Positions 33,736 to 42,472 of a stretch of 64,000 bases of DNA are shown piece after piece. Source of the stretch: Muribaculaceae bacterium (GTDB lineage: Bacteria > Bacteroidota > Bacteroidia > Bacteroidales > Muribaculaceae); assembly GCA_009775265.1 (NCBI GenBank), contig VSPG01000001.1, positions 190,978-254,977 of the forward strand, given 5' to 3'. The position numbers and the translations under genes are program-made. Position 1 is the first letter of the stretch; the number at the start of each line of letters is the position of its first letter. Under the pieces are notes generated by a model. It had not been told where the DNA came from. It ran no database searches and saw nothing but the letters and a program-made list of their open reading frames with translations.

Positions 33736-33757
33736 ATTATCGGCTTAAAAGTTGGCT

Positions 33758-33781
33758 TAAGAAGCCCGTTCCGGGTGCTTA
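33758..33781 (-). terminator. Possible weak terminator after menE
   Basis: An interrupted stem (TAAG/CTTA plus CCCG/CGGG around TTC) starting 19 bases past the menE stop on the - strand, without a strong T-tract. It lies just upstream of the rho promoter. Confidence 0.35.
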
Positions 33782-33799
33782 TAGCTGAAAAATTGATGC

Positions 33800-34726
33800 T
33801 CAAGGGAGTTTTCGTTTTATTTTTCCGGATGATGTTCGCTCAAATTCAGCCATGGCGATGACTCTTTTGGGCCGTTTTCTTCCGTCAGTCAAAATTTCAA
33901 GGCGATTGCTCGCTTTTTGGGCATCATCCTGCGAACCTTCTATCACTATGGCCACAGATTGCCCCCATTTATCATCAGGTACGCCTACGATATAGAAAGG
34001 AATGTCAAGCAATGGTGCGAGTTCTCGTTCCAATTGTTCGGGATGTATTTTTAAGCCGCCGCTGTTTATCACATTGTCGTATCGTCCTAAAAGACGGAAT
34101 CTGTCGGGTGCTTGCAGTACGGCAATGTCGTTGGTAATGGTGCCGTCGAATCCATAGGCCGGTGCTTCTACTACAATACACGAGCGATTGTCAAGGCAGA
34201 AATTTATGCCTTCGTTTGCCTCGAAAAAATCGTCAGCACCATGTCTCAACGCTACGTTGCTGCATGTTTCTGTCATGCCGTAACTCTCGTATAAGTCATA
34301 GCCGAGGGCAAGAAGTGCATCACGCCGTTTGAGGCTCAATTCCGCGCCACCGACGAGCAATACTCTTATCTGCTGTGCCATGTCGGGGTGGGCTATGAGG
34401 CAGTCGCACTGCGACGGGCCTACGGATAGTAAATCAATATGTTCTGGAATCTCAAAGTCGTTGGACGGGTGCAGGTTAATGTATCTGCATCCTGCCGCTA
34501 TGCTGCGCACTATAGCCATTTTTGTGGCTATGCTGCTTATAGGCAGTAACGACGCTATCACACAATTTTTGTCAAGCCCGAAACGTTTTATTGTAGCATT
34601 AGCCGAGCGGAGCATGTCGCTTTTCAATAAATGTATTGGTTTCGGAGTTCCGGTGCTGCCCGACGTGTGAGCTGTTATGTGCTCACTGCCATTGTTCCAT
34701 TCGTCTATGAAATCGGTGTATTCCAT
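33800..34726 (-). CDS. menE: o-Succinylbenzoate-CoA ligase, compact form
   Basis: About 308 residues from the ATG at 34726; an ATG at 34747 would add seven residues and a longer overlap with menC. Activates o-succinylbenzoate with ATP and CoA in menaquinone synthesis. AMP-binding motifs are present: TSGSTGTPKPIHL near the N-terminus, YESYGMTETCSNVA in the middle, LLGRYDNVINSGGLKIHPEQLE for the hinge, and the terminal catalytic lysine in SSGKIKRKLP. The usual first 100 or so residues seen in longer MenE proteins are missing, so the enzyme is shorter than the E. coli form (about 450). This looks common in Bacteroidales rather than a truncation. Last gene of the men operon. Confidence 0.88.
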   Translation of the reverse strand: MEYTDFIDEWNNGSEHITAHTSGSTGTPKPIHLLKSDMLRSANATIKRFGLDKNCVIASLLPISSIATKMAIVRSIAAGCRYINLHPSNDFEIPEHIDLLSVGPSQCDCLIAHPDMAQQIRVLLVGGAELSLKRRDALLALGYDLYESYGMTETCSNVALRHGADDFFEANEGINFCLDNRSCIVVEAPAYGFDGTITNDIAVLQAPDRFRLLGRYDNVINSGGLKIHPEQLERELAPLLDIPFYIVGVPDDKWGQSVAIVIEGSQDDAQKASNRLEILTDGRKRPKRVIAMAEFERTSSGKIKRKLP

Positions 34727-35733
34727 TTTAGATCGGGTATAATCCATGGCCTTGCGGCGTCGTGGCGGAGAAAAGCTCCGTCGCGGTAGAGCGGTGACGG
34801 AATATTGTTGTGGTACAATTCTCCGGTTCCGAGACCTTGTGGCATTTTGATTCCGCGCTTTATGGCAAGACGCGCAATTGAGTCAAGGCCGATGTTGCTT
34901 TCAAGTGCTGATGTAAACCAATATTGAATACCTGTTTGTTCGGCTGCGTCAGCCCAGCTGTTGGCGCCAGACAACCCGCCGCACAAGGCCGGTTTCAGAA
35001 TGATATAAGAGGGCTGTATGTACCTTAACTTTTCATGCTTAGCCTGCTCGGAAGTGCAGCCTATCAAATCTTCGTCGAGTGCTATCGGTATAGGGCTTTT
35101 TGAGCATATTGTGCGCATGTGGTCCAACTGCCCAGCTTTTATTGGTTGCTCTATGGAATGAATCCCAAAAGAACTTAAACGATGTAGGCGATTCAAAGCG
35201 TTTTCCGGGCTGAACGAGCCGTTGGCGTCTAATCTTATCTCAAGATTTGAAGGGGCGTACCGCTGTCGAATCATTTCAAGTAAGTCGAGTTCGTCTTCAA
35301 AATCAATGCCGCCGATTTTCAGTTTCAGCACTCCGAATCCATCTGCTAATTTTTCATCGATACGCCGTGCCATGAGTTTTTTGTCGCCCATCCATATGAG
35401 GCCGTTGATTGGGATGCCTTTGCAGTTGTCCCATTCGTCGGCGCCATCGTGTTTAAGGTTGGCCAATGCGGTTTCAAGTCCGAAGCGAATCGAACTGTAT
35501 CGACACTCTTTCAAGCGGTTCAAATTGCGGCAATAATAATCAAGCTGCTTTTCGTAGTCGGGCTTGTCGTCTTCGCTGAGGCCGTGGAACAGGGCACATT
35601 CTCCATAGGCATAATGTCCGTCTTTATGGATTCGTACTATGTAAGTATCTTTATATCTCATGCTTTCTCTTGAAGTCCGTGCTTCGAACCGGAAATCAAG
35701 ACGCATGCGTGCCCATTCGGCGTTCATGTCCAT
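34705..35733 (-). CDS. menC: o-Succinylbenzoate synthase
   Basis: 342 residues of the enolase superfamily; dehydrates SHCHC to o-succinylbenzoate in menaquinone synthesis. The set of active residues is visible in order: KLKIGG (acid/base Lys), IRLDANGSFS, HSIEQPI and IALDEDLIG (metal ligands Asp, Glu, Asp), and IILKPALCGGL (second Lys). The start codon shares one base with the menB stop (TAATG at 35731-35735), so translation is coupled. Its 3' end overlaps menE. Confidence 0.93.
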   Translation of the reverse strand: MDMNAEWARMRLDFRFEARTSRESMRYKDTYIVRIHKDGHYAYGECALFHGLSEDDKPDYEKQLDYYCRNLNRLKECRYSSIRFGLETALANLKHDGADEWDNCKGIPINGLIWMGDKKLMARRIDEKLADGFGVLKLKIGGIDFEDELDLLEMIRQRYAPSNLEIRLDANGSFSPENALNRLHRLSSFGIHSIEQPIKAGQLDHMRTICSKSPIPIALDEDLIGCTSEQAKHEKLRYIQPSYIILKPALCGGLSGANSWADAAEQTGIQYWFTSALESNIGLDSIARLAIKRGIKMPQGLGTGELYHNNIPSPLYRDGAFLRHDAARPWIIPDLKWNTPIS

Positions 35734-36551
35734 TAGCCGGGGAATTGGGGAAAACGGTCGAAATCCGGATCTCGTTTTTCCAGGAATGCGTTTTTGCCTT
35801 CCTGTGCTTCATCCATAAGGTAATACATCAATGTAGCATCGCCGGCAAATTCCATAAGACCTGCTTGTCCGTCGAGTTCGGCATTGAGGGCACGCTTTAT
35901 CATGCGTATGGCAAACGGGCTGCGTTTCATTATGGTTTCGCACCATTCCACTGTTTCGTCTTCAAGGCGCTCGGGAGCCACTACGGCGTTAACCATGCCC
36001 ATGGCGAGTGCTTCGTCGGCAGTGTATTGGCGGCACAGAAACCATATTTCACGTGCTTTTTTCTGACCGACACAACGCGCGAGATACGACGAGCCGAATC
36101 CTGCGTCGAAACTGCCTACTTTAGGTCCTGTCTGTCCGAATCGGGCTGTTGACGATGCGATGGACAGATCGCAAACCACATTAAGCACGTTGCCTCCGCC
36201 TATGCTATAGCCGTTTACCATGGCTATGACAGGTTTAGGGATGGAGCGTATTGCTTTGTGGAGTTCCAACACGTTCAGGCGTGGGGTGCCATCGGAATCG
36301 CGGTATCCTCCACGGCTTTTATAATTTTGGTCACCTCCGCTGCAGAACGCTTTGTCTCCGGTTCCGGTGAGCACAATTACACGAACAGCAGGTGTTCGGC
36401 GGCAATAGTCCATGGCATCGAGCATATCGGCATTGGTCTGTGGCCGGAATGCGTTGTAAACTTCCGGGCGATTGATGGTTATACGGGCTATGCCGTTATA
36501 AAAATCGAAAAGTATATCGCTGTAATCCTTTATTTTAGTCCAATTTCTCAT
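35733..36551 (-). CDS. menB: 1,4-Dihydroxy-2-naphthoyl-CoA synthase
   Basis: 272 residues of the crotonase family; closes the second ring from o-succinylbenzoyl-CoA. Signatures: IARITINRPEVYNAFRPQT, VIVLTGTGDKAFCSGGDQ for the first oxyanion segment, VIAMVNGYSIGGGNVLNVVCDL for the second, and QTGPKVGSFDAGFGSSYLAR, the MenB-specific stretch. The ATG overlaps the menD stop (ATGA at 36548-36551). The step order here is gene order D-B-C-E rather than reaction order. Confidence 0.96.
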   Translation of the reverse strand: MRNWTKIKDYSDILFDFYNGIARITINRPEVYNAFRPQTNADMLDAMDYCRRTPAVRVIVLTGTGDKAFCSGGDQNYKSRGGYRDSDGTPRLNVLELHKAIRSIPKPVIAMVNGYSIGGGNVLNVVCDLSIASSTARFGQTGPKVGSFDAGFGSSYLARCVGQKKAREIWFLCRQYTADEALAMGMVNAVVAPERLEDETVEWCETIMKRSPFAIRMIKRALNAELDGQAGLMEFAGDATLMYYLMDEAQEGKNAFLEKRDPDFDRFPQFPG

Positions 36552-38230
36552 GATTTCGGGTTGAAGTAGTTCAATATTGTCTGTGCGCTTGTTTGAGGCG
36601 GTGTGATTATATTCAGTATTGCAGGGCGTTCCGATGCGGCGAAAAACGATGGTATGACTTGGGACAGCTTGTCGGCATTGTCGGCCTCGTAATAGTCAAA
36701 TCCGAAGCCTTCGGCAATCTGACGGAGCGGCAGATGAACATCGGATGCAAGATAATGTTCCATTTCCGGAAGGGAGCGCGTGGATTTTATAAAGCGGAAT
36801 ATTCCTCCGCCGCCATTATTGAGCACCGCCATGCGGAAATGGCCTGGGATTTCGGTTATGCCAAATGCCCCCATGTCGTATTGGGCGCTCATGTCGCCGC
36901 TTATAAGCAGAATGGGGCGCTCTGTGGCAAAGGTGGCCCCTATAGCTGTGGACGTGCAGCCGTCTATGCCGCTGACGCCACGGTTGCATTCAACGCGGGA
37001 TGCTGCGGCACAACCGAAAAGTTGTGCATAGCGTACCGTAGTTCCGTTGCTGAGATGCAGACCCGTACCCTTGGGTATGGCGTTCAACAATAGCCCCATA
37101 GCTTTATAATCGCTCCATTCCGCATTGGTGAGAAAGGCGAACGAGCGTTTGCGTGCTCTGTCCGAGACATTTAGCCAACGTGATTTATAACTGTCAGAAT
37201 CGTCATGCTTCGTCAAAAACTTTGATATATTTCCAAAGAAAACTTCTGCGGAACAATCAATTCGTTTTTCGAGATGCAGCAGAGGGTCGATGCAATGGTC
37301 TGAATGACCGATACTCCAATGGCGGATGTCGTGTTTTCGCATCACCTCCTTGAGCATGCGTGAGAGCAGCGCACCTCCTATTGTAATCACAATATCAGGC
37401 GAGAGTATATCGGCTTTTTCCTGTTCGTTCATTACGGACAATGAAGCGTCGATGTTGTCGGCGAACCGGTCGCATGGCAGGTTGCTTTGAGCTTCGCATA
37501 ATATGGCTATGTTTTCGGGCAGCTCCGACAGACAAGAGACGAGTTTGGCCGATGGTGGCATGAAGCCTGCCACGACAAGAACTTTTCTTGCCGCATTTAT
37601 TTCTTCCGCAAGGCGTTTGAGCGCAGCTTCCGGAATTTGTGTGTCTGTAGCGGTGAGTTCCGGAAATACCATGCGTTCCGAAATATCTGCCATTGCGTCA
37701 ATAGGTTCGTCAACCTGTATGTTGATATGCACAGGACCGCGTGGGGCAGAAGTGGCAAGCATCATGGCGTCGGCAATACGGCGTCGGCAAAGACGTTGCA
37801 AGCCTTCATCGTTGCCTCTGCACACGGGGATGTCAAACGAGCCTTTCACGACAGCAGCGAGAGAGCCGGACTGACGTATTGTCTGACTGTCGTCCTGATC
37901 AATCCATTCCTCGGGTCTGTCTGCGGTGATGGCGATAAGCGGTATGTGGCGGTAGTATGCTTCTGCGAGGGCCGGAGCATAGTTGAGGGCGGCGCTCCCG
38001 CTTGTGCAGGCCATCGCTACCATCTCTCCGCTTTCTATAGCCATGCCGAGAGCCACGAAAGCCGCAGAGCGTTCGTCAATTACGACCTTGCATTCAAGTT
38101 CCGGATTACGTGCGAACGCAACCGCGAGTGGAGCGTTGCGAGAGCCTGGAGACAACACTGCACGCCGCACTCCGTAATGTGTGAGCGCTTGTGCCATGCA
38201 ACGGCAGGAATATTTGGCGGTAGTAATCAT
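36548..38230 (-). CDS. menD: SEPHCHC synthase (MenD)
   Basis: 560 residues; a thiamine-diphosphate enzyme that adds 2-oxoglutarate-derived succinyl to isochorismate. The N-terminal domain has RRAVLSPGSRNAPLAVAF, and the ThDP/Mg site lies in ISGDMSAQYDMGAFGITE with LNNGGGGIFRF. It is the first gene of the men operon. The isochorismate synthase gene (menF), often just upstream in Bacteroides, is absent here: the neighbouring gene upstream is a divergent aminotransferase, so menF, menH and menA must lie elsewhere. A -7 element lies 10 bases before the start codon. Confidence 0.95.
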   Translation of the reverse strand: MITTAKYSCRCMAQALTHYGVRRAVLSPGSRNAPLAVAFARNPELECKVVIDERSAAFVALGMAIESGEMVAMACTSGSAALNYAPALAEAYYRHIPLIAITADRPEEWIDQDDSQTIRQSGSLAAVVKGSFDIPVCRGNDEGLQRLCRRRIADAMMLATSAPRGPVHINIQVDEPIDAMADISERMVFPELTATDTQIPEAALKRLAEEINAARKVLVVAGFMPPSAKLVSCLSELPENIAILCEAQSNLPCDRFADNIDASLSVMNEQEKADILSPDIVITIGGALLSRMLKEVMRKHDIRHWSIGHSDHCIDPLLHLEKRIDCSAEVFFGNISKFLTKHDDSDSYKSRWLNVSDRARKRSFAFLTNAEWSDYKAMGLLLNAIPKGTGLHLSNGTTVRYAQLFGCAAASRVECNRGVSGIDGCTSTAIGATFATERPILLISGDMSAQYDMGAFGITEIPGHFRMAVLNNGGGGIFRFIKSTRSLPEMEHYLASDVHLPLRQIAEGFGFDYYEADNADKLSQVIPSFFAASERPAILNIITPPQTSAQTILNYFNPKS

Positions 38231-38240
38231 AATTGTTTCG

Positions 38241-38248
38241 CAAAATTA
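38241..38248 (-). promoter_or_regulatory. -7 promoter element of the menaquinone operon
   Basis: TAATTTTG on the - strand, 10 bases before the menD ATG, so the leader would be only a few bases long. It is 22 bases from the divergent element of the aminotransferase gene. Confidence 0.6.
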
Positions 38249-38270
38249 GCCAAAATCCGTGAGATATATG

Positions 38271-38278
38271 TAATTTTG
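38271..38278 (+). promoter_or_regulatory. -7 promoter element of the DegT aminotransferase operon
   Basis: TAATTTTG matches TAnnTTTG, 95 bases before the ATG at 38374. The long leader has no open frame of note. Confidence 0.5.
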
Positions 38279-38373
38279 CAAAGCAAACTTGACAAGGTGA
38301 AGCGGGCATAATTTTCGCTGTCACGGTCGTGTTGCGGATGTTCTCCATAAATTAATATTTCTCAGCAAGGAAT

Positions 38374-39510
38374 ATGGACAATTCTATAAAGCTGTCGCTT
38401 CCGCATATGGGAGGTAAAGAACAGCATTGGGTAAACGAGGCTTTTAAAAGCAACTGGGTGGTTCCTTTAGGGCCTAATGTAGATGAGTTCGAGCGTCTGC
38501 TTGGCGATTATTTGGGCGCTCCGGGTCGAGTGGTAGCTCTGAGCGCCGGCACTGCGGCTTTGCATCTCGGTCTTGTAATGCTAGGTGTAGAGGCCGGCGA
38601 TGAGGTGGTGTGCCAGTCATTTACGTTTTCAGCATCCGCCAACCCTATATTGTATCAGGGTGCAAAGCCTATTTTTGTCGGTAGCGAAGCTGACACATGG
38701 AATATGGATGCCGGCACGCTTGATGCCTGCATCGCTGACCGTGTCCGTATCACTGGGAAAAAGCCTAAAGCGATAATACCCGTCCATCTCTATGGCATGC
38801 CAGCCAAAATGGATGAAATTCTTGAAGTATCACGCAGATGGGATATTCCTGTCCTTGAAGATGCTGCCGAAGCGCTCGGCTCCATGCTTGACGGACGTCC
38901 ATGCGGCACATTCGGGGATTACGGAGCATTGAGTTTCAATGGAAATAAAATAATCACAACATCAGGTGGGGGAGCCTTGGTCTGCCCCTCGGAAGAAGCT
39001 GCGGCCCGTGTGAAGTTTTATGCGACACAGGCGCGGGAGAATCGGCCGTACTATTACCACGAAGTGATCGGATATAATTACAGGATGAGTAATGTCTGTG
39101 CCGGTATAGGGGTAGGGCAGATGGAAGTTCTTCAAGAGCATGTGGAGCGCAGGCGTGCAATTCATGGCCTCTATTGCCGTATGCTTGGAGATGTGAACGG
39201 CGTGCGTGTGCAGCAAAATCCAAACCCGGCATTTGACAGCAACTTTTGGCTTACCACTATGGAAATAGACCTTTCCGTAGGTCGTACTCCCGATGATGTG
39301 CGCGTTGCGCTGGCAGCACAGAATATAGAAACGAGGTTGCTATGGCGCCCCATGCACATGCAGCCTGTATTTGCCGATGCTCCGTATTATTCTGCCGGAG
39401 GCATTGAGGAACGCTTGTTCGAACGCGGGTTATGCCTTCCCAGCGGTTCGATATTGAGTGATGCCGACATAGAGCTTACGGTTGAAGCTATAAAGCGTGA
39501 GCTTGTATGA
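38374..39510 (+). CDS. DegT/DnrJ/EryC1/StrS family sugar aminotransferase
   Basis: 378 residues of PLP fold type I. The PLP lysine is Lys192 in SFNGNKIITTSGGGALV, with LEDAAEALGS (Asp163) for the ring nitrogen and SAGTAALHLGLVML at 57-70 for the phosphate. The closest remembered relatives are PglE-type UDP-4-amino sugar synthases for bacillosamine-like residues (N-terminus LSLPHMGGKEQHWVNEAF, and NWVVPLGPNVDEFE). It likely transfers an amino group from glutamate to a nucleotide 4-keto sugar in the cytosol. No dehydratase or acetyltransferase is adjacent. It overlaps the HAD gene through ATGA (39507-39510). Confidence 0.9.
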   Translation: MDNSIKLSLPHMGGKEQHWVNEAFKSNWVVPLGPNVDEFERLLGDYLGAPGRVVALSAGTAALHLGLVMLGVEAGDEVVCQSFTFSASANPILYQGAKPIFVGSEADTWNMDAGTLDACIADRVRITGKKPKAIIPVHLYGMPAKMDEILEVSRRWDIPVLEDAAEALGSMLDGRPCGTFGDYGALSFNGNKIITTSGGGALVCPSEEAAARVKFYATQARENRPYYYHEVIGYNYRMSNVCAGIGVGQMEVLQEHVERRRAIHGLYCRMLGDVNGVRVQQNPNPAFDSNFWLTTMEIDLSVGRTPDDVRVALAAQNIETRLLWRPMHMQPVFADAPYYSAGGIEERLFERGLCLPSGSILSDADIELTVEAIKRELV

Positions 39511-40169
39511 AAAAACGGGTAGTGTTGTTCGATCTTGACGACACATTATATCCTGAAATACAGTATGTGGCGTCGGGGCAACGCGCAGTTGCACGCGTTG
39601 CGGAAGAACGTTTCGGTGCAAATTATGAAGATGTGCTCGGAGTTATGCTTGCAGCAGACAACGCGTTTGATGCTTTGCATGGTATGTTGCCGCAGATGGG
39701 AGTGCAGGAAATGCTTCAAGTGTATCGCAATCACATGCCCGACATATGCCTTTCGGAATCGTCTCTCGGCGTTTTGAAGGAATTGCGCGCATATGGCTGT
39801 GGACTCGGCATAATCACGGATGGGCGCAGTATCGGACAGCGCAACAAGCTAAAGGCTCTTGGCCTTGACGATATGATGGACTATGTTAGTGTAAGTGAAG
39901 AAATAAAGGCTGACAAACTTTCTTCATACCCGTTTCAGAGGGCCATTGATTATTTCGGGGACGACTGCAGCTATGTATACATCGGAGATAATCCTGCGAA
40001 AGATTTTATGCATCCCAACGCTATGGGCTGGCATACTATGATGCTTAAAGAGTCTTTCCCCGGGATGAATGTTCATCCTCAGGGGCTTACAGATATTGGA
40101 CACTTATGCCGTCCCGATATTGTGATTACCGACATTTGTGAAGTTGCCGATATTGTACGGCGGTTATGA
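39507..40169 (+). CDS. HAD superfamily hydrolase (subfamily IA type)
   Basis: 220 residues. Motif I VVLFDLDDTLYP gives nucleophile Asp9 and acid/base Asp11; motif II lies in LGIITDGRSIGQRNKLKALGL, and motif IV in YVYIGDNPAKDFMHPNAMGW. The cap is a small alpha-helical C1 type. Such enzymes remove phosphate from small metabolites, sugars or nucleotides; the substrate is unknown. Translational coupling to the aminotransferase points to sugar-nucleotide metabolism, which is an inference. The next gene has a promoter of its own. Confidence 0.87.
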   Translation: MKKRVVLFDLDDTLYPEIQYVASGQRAVARVAEERFGANYEDVLGVMLAADNAFDALHGMLPQMGVQEMLQVYRNHMPDICLSESSLGVLKELRAYGCGLGIITDGRSIGQRNKLKALGLDDMMDYVSVSEEIKADKLSSYPFQRAIDYFGDDCSYVYIGDNPAKDFMHPNAMGWHTMMLKESFPGMNVHPQGLTDIGHLCRPDIVITDICEVADIVRRL

Positions 40170-40170
40170 T

Positions 40171-40202
40171 GTTGCGGCTAAGTAATCTTTTTTGTACCTT
40201 TG
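40171..40202 (+). promoter_or_regulatory. Promoter of the WecG/TagA transferase gene
   Basis: GTTG (40171-40174), a 20-base spacer and TACCTTTG (40195-40202), close to the TTTG-N19-21-TAnnTTTG consensus. The ATG is 23 bases further. Confidence 0.65.
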
Positions 40203-40225
40203 CGCTATAAAAAGTACAATTCTGA

Positions 40226-40927
40226 ATGGAAAAAAGTTGTTTGCGGGGGGTTGATGTCTATCCTTTCCGCTCTGCCGATGAAATCATAGATTTTGCAGAC
40301 AGACGAAAAGGAATACTCGTGGCTATAAATGCCGAAAAAGTGATGTTTGCGACTGATGACACCCGCCGCATAATAAATAATAATATAGGCTACTGCGATG
40401 GTAGCGGCCCTGTGCTTGCATTGCGTCAGAAAGGATTCAAAGACGTGTGTAAAGTCGCAGGCTGCGACTTGTGGCTGAATATAGTCGATCGCTTCCATAG
40501 CGTTAAAAGTTTCTATATAGTAGGAGCTTCCGAAGACGTGAATGCGTGCGTGGTTGAGAAACTGCGCACGGAATATCCAGGTATACGTATAGCCGGACGA
40601 CGCAATGGCTTCTTTTCAGATGACAAAGAGCGCGAGGCGCTTATTTCCGATATTGCTGAAACCAAACCGGACGTTGTGTTTGTCGCAATGGGGTCGCCGC
40701 GTCAGGAATTGTTCATGGCAGAAATGCAGATGAAGCATCCGGATGCGATATATCAGGGACTCGGCGGCAGTTTTGACGTATATGTCGGCCGGCACAAACG
40801 AGCCGGAAAGTGGTGGAGCGACCACCATCTGGAATCATTGTTTCAAATTATACACGAGCCGAAACGTATAAAACGCAAAATTAAATATTGGCGTTTTGCA
40901 TGGTGGCTTGTCGCCCGTAAATTCTAA
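40226..40927 (+). CDS. WecG/TagA/CpsF family glycosyltransferase
   Basis: 233 residues of family GT26. Family hallmarks are VAINAEKVMFATDD near the N-terminus, YCDGSGPVLALRQKG, FYIVGASEDVNACV and VVFVAMGSPRQELFMAEMQ, followed by a basic tail (EPKRIKRKIKYWRFAWWL) that can attach the protein to the membrane. Members add ManNAc, ManNAcA or related sugars to undecaprenyl-linked acceptors for surface glycans. The neighbouring aminotransferase and HAD genes support a role in a surface polysaccharide or protein glycan. It ends 14 bases from the convergent DUF3108 gene. Confidence 0.92.
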   Translation: MEKSCLRGVDVYPFRSADEIIDFADRRKGILVAINAEKVMFATDDTRRIINNNIGYCDGSGPVLALRQKGFKDVCKVAGCDLWLNIVDRFHSVKSFYIVGASEDVNACVVEKLRTEYPGIRIAGRRNGFFSDDKEREALISDIAETKPDVVFVAMGSPRQELFMAEMQMKHPDAIYQGLGGSFDVYVGRHKRAGKWWSDHHLESLFQIIHEPKRIKRKIKYWRFAWWLVARKF

Positions 40928-40941
40928 CGCGTGCTATCTTC

Positions 40942-41706
40942 TTATTCGGATACAAGTTCGCATTGAACTTTGCCTACGGGCAGTTTGCCTTCGAGGCGTA
41001 TAGGCACGCGGGATTCGTCGGCGCGTATCCATGCGTCCATATTGTCGGAAGTTTTTTTTCCGCCATCTCCGGTGAAGATAAATGTGATATGGTAGCATGG
41101 GTAAGTTTTTCCTTTTGCTTCCACATTGTCAATACCCTGATATTTGAAGGAGAGTTTCTCTTTTTGTTTGCCTGAAAAGATATTTATCGTAAGCGTATGT
41201 CCCTTAGTCCATTTTTCGAATGGCAGGTTGCGCATATAATAGAAAGACGACATCATGTCGACTGTTGTGCCTACGGCTTCCAACTCGCGTGTTTCGTCGC
41301 GGAAAACCTTTCCTTTTTTCCATACCTTGCGCACGCAATCGCCTGTTGAAGTGTAACCTTTTTTTGAAAAACGCACTATATCGTGCTTCAGTTCGGTTCC
41401 TTCATGGGCTATTTTTTCATAAAAGCGAGGGGTGTAGTCTGCTCGATTCATGACCGAAGTCAGCGTGTCACGCACTTTATAAAAATGGTCGGCCCACGGC
41501 TCGGATGCGGCAGTGAGTTGCGCAGTACATGTTTCGCCGCCTCCAGGAAGCATCCGCAGAGTCGCATAACCGGCGGTTTTGTTTATTAGCCCCCAGCGAT
41601 AAAGCACCTTGTAGCGCAGCTGCTCGTTGTCGAATGTGCGGGCAGAAGCGCTAAGAAAGGTTGAGAGAAGTACAATAAGAGAAATGGAGAGGAGTCTGAA
41701 TTTCAT
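40942..41706 (-). CDS. DUF3108 domain protein, exported
   Basis: 254 residues from the ATG at 41706. The open frame extends to 41814, but that part overlaps tdk, and a signal peptide (LLSISLIVLLSTFLSASA) starts right here. The rest is a beta-rich fold of the DUF3108 type, with LRYKVLYRWGLINKTAGYATL, FYKVRDTLTSVMN, and RADESRVPIRLEGKLPVGKVQCELV. Family members are periplasmic or outer-membrane-associated and uncharacterised, perhaps lipocalin- or LolA-like. It follows tdk with one base between them, so the two are cotranscribed although no functional link is obvious. Confidence 0.85.
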   Translation of the reverse strand: MKFRLLSISLIVLLSTFLSASARTFDNEQLRYKVLYRWGLINKTAGYATLRMLPGGGETCTAQLTAASEPWADHFYKVRDTLTSVMNRADYTPRFYEKIAHEGTELKHDIVRFSKKGYTSTGDCVRKVWKKGKVFRDETRELEAVGTTVDMMSSFYYMRNLPFEKWTKGHTLTINIFSGKQKEKLSFKYQGIDNVEAKGKTYPCYHITFIFTGDGGKKTSDNMDAWIRADESRVPIRLEGKLPVGKVQCELVSE

Positions 41707-41707
41707 T

Positions 41708-42397
41708 TTATAAAGTTTTATGTTCTGCTGGATCCGACGGAAACAATGGCAGAGAGGCTCGCTGTGCAAGCGTGATGCGTTTGTTGCGCCAACACTTACG
41801 GCATACTGCCACATAACGGTCGTCGCCGCCGATTTCCACCAAGGCGCCTTCTTCCACTATGTCGCCGTTGCTGTCGATTCGGGCATTTATTATAGTTTTA
41901 TTTCCGCAGTTGCATGTGGATTTGATTTCGTCGATAGTGTCTGCTATTTCAAAAAGGCGTTTAGACCCTTCGAAAAGGTGGCTTTGAAAATCCGTACGCA
42001 GTCCGTAGCATATTACATTGCTGCCGAAGTCGTCAACCACGCGGCTTAGTTGGTCGACCTGTGCTGCGCTCAGGAACTGGGCTTCATCTATAAGGTACCA
42101 GTCAATGGATGTTCCGGTTGCGTCGATGGTTTCCTTTGCCACTTGATATAGATCGGTTTCAGGATAAATCCACAGGCAGTCGCGCTGTATGCCGATACGT
42201 GATTTTATCACTCTGTCGCCGTCGCGGGTGTCAATGACCGGTTTCATGCAGCGGTAGCTCATGCCCCGCTCTTCAAAATTGTATGCGGTGGTGAGCAGCA
42301 TGGCTGTCTTGGCGGAACCCATGGTTCCGTAGCGGAAATATAGTTTGCCCTTTTTGTAGCGGTACATATCTTTATTTATAATGTGAGGAATGTTCAA
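41708..42397 (-). CDS. tdk: Thymidine kinase (type II)
   Basis: 229 residues (an ATG at 42367 would give 219). Salvages thymidine with ATP. The P-loop is FRYGTMGSAKTAML, with Ala where type II kinases usually have Gly before the Lys. The Walker B/DEAQF motif is YLIDEAQFLSAAQVDQL, and the lasso/zinc part has CNCGNKTIINARID and CRKCW, fitting four zinc-binding cysteines. Promoter-like TATCTTTA lies about 15 bases upstream. The C-terminal few residues (SLPLFPSDPAEH) are unremarkable. Confidence 0.93.
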   Translation of the reverse strand: MNIPHIINKDMYRYKKGKLYFRYGTMGSAKTAMLLTTAYNFEERGMSYRCMKPVIDTRDGDRVIKSRIGIQRDCLWIYPETDLYQVAKETIDATGTSIDWYLIDEAQFLSAAQVDQLSRVVDDFGSNVICYGLRTDFQSHLFEGSKRLFEIADTIDEIKSTCNCGNKTIINARIDSNGDIVEEGALVEIGGDDRYVAVCRKCWRNKRITLAQRASLPLFPSDPAEHKTL

Positions 42398-42412
42398 ATT
42401 GTTTTGTGGTTG

Positions 42413-42420
42413 TAAAGATA
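42413..42420 (-). promoter_or_regulatory. Possible -7 promoter element of tdk
   Basis: TATCTTTA on the - strand differs from TAnnTTTG only at the last base. It lies 15 bases before the ATG at 42397. Confidence 0.35.
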
Positions 42421-42472
42421 CGAATAAACTCTCATGTAAAAACCAAGTGTTGATGAAAAGTTTTTAACGTAT

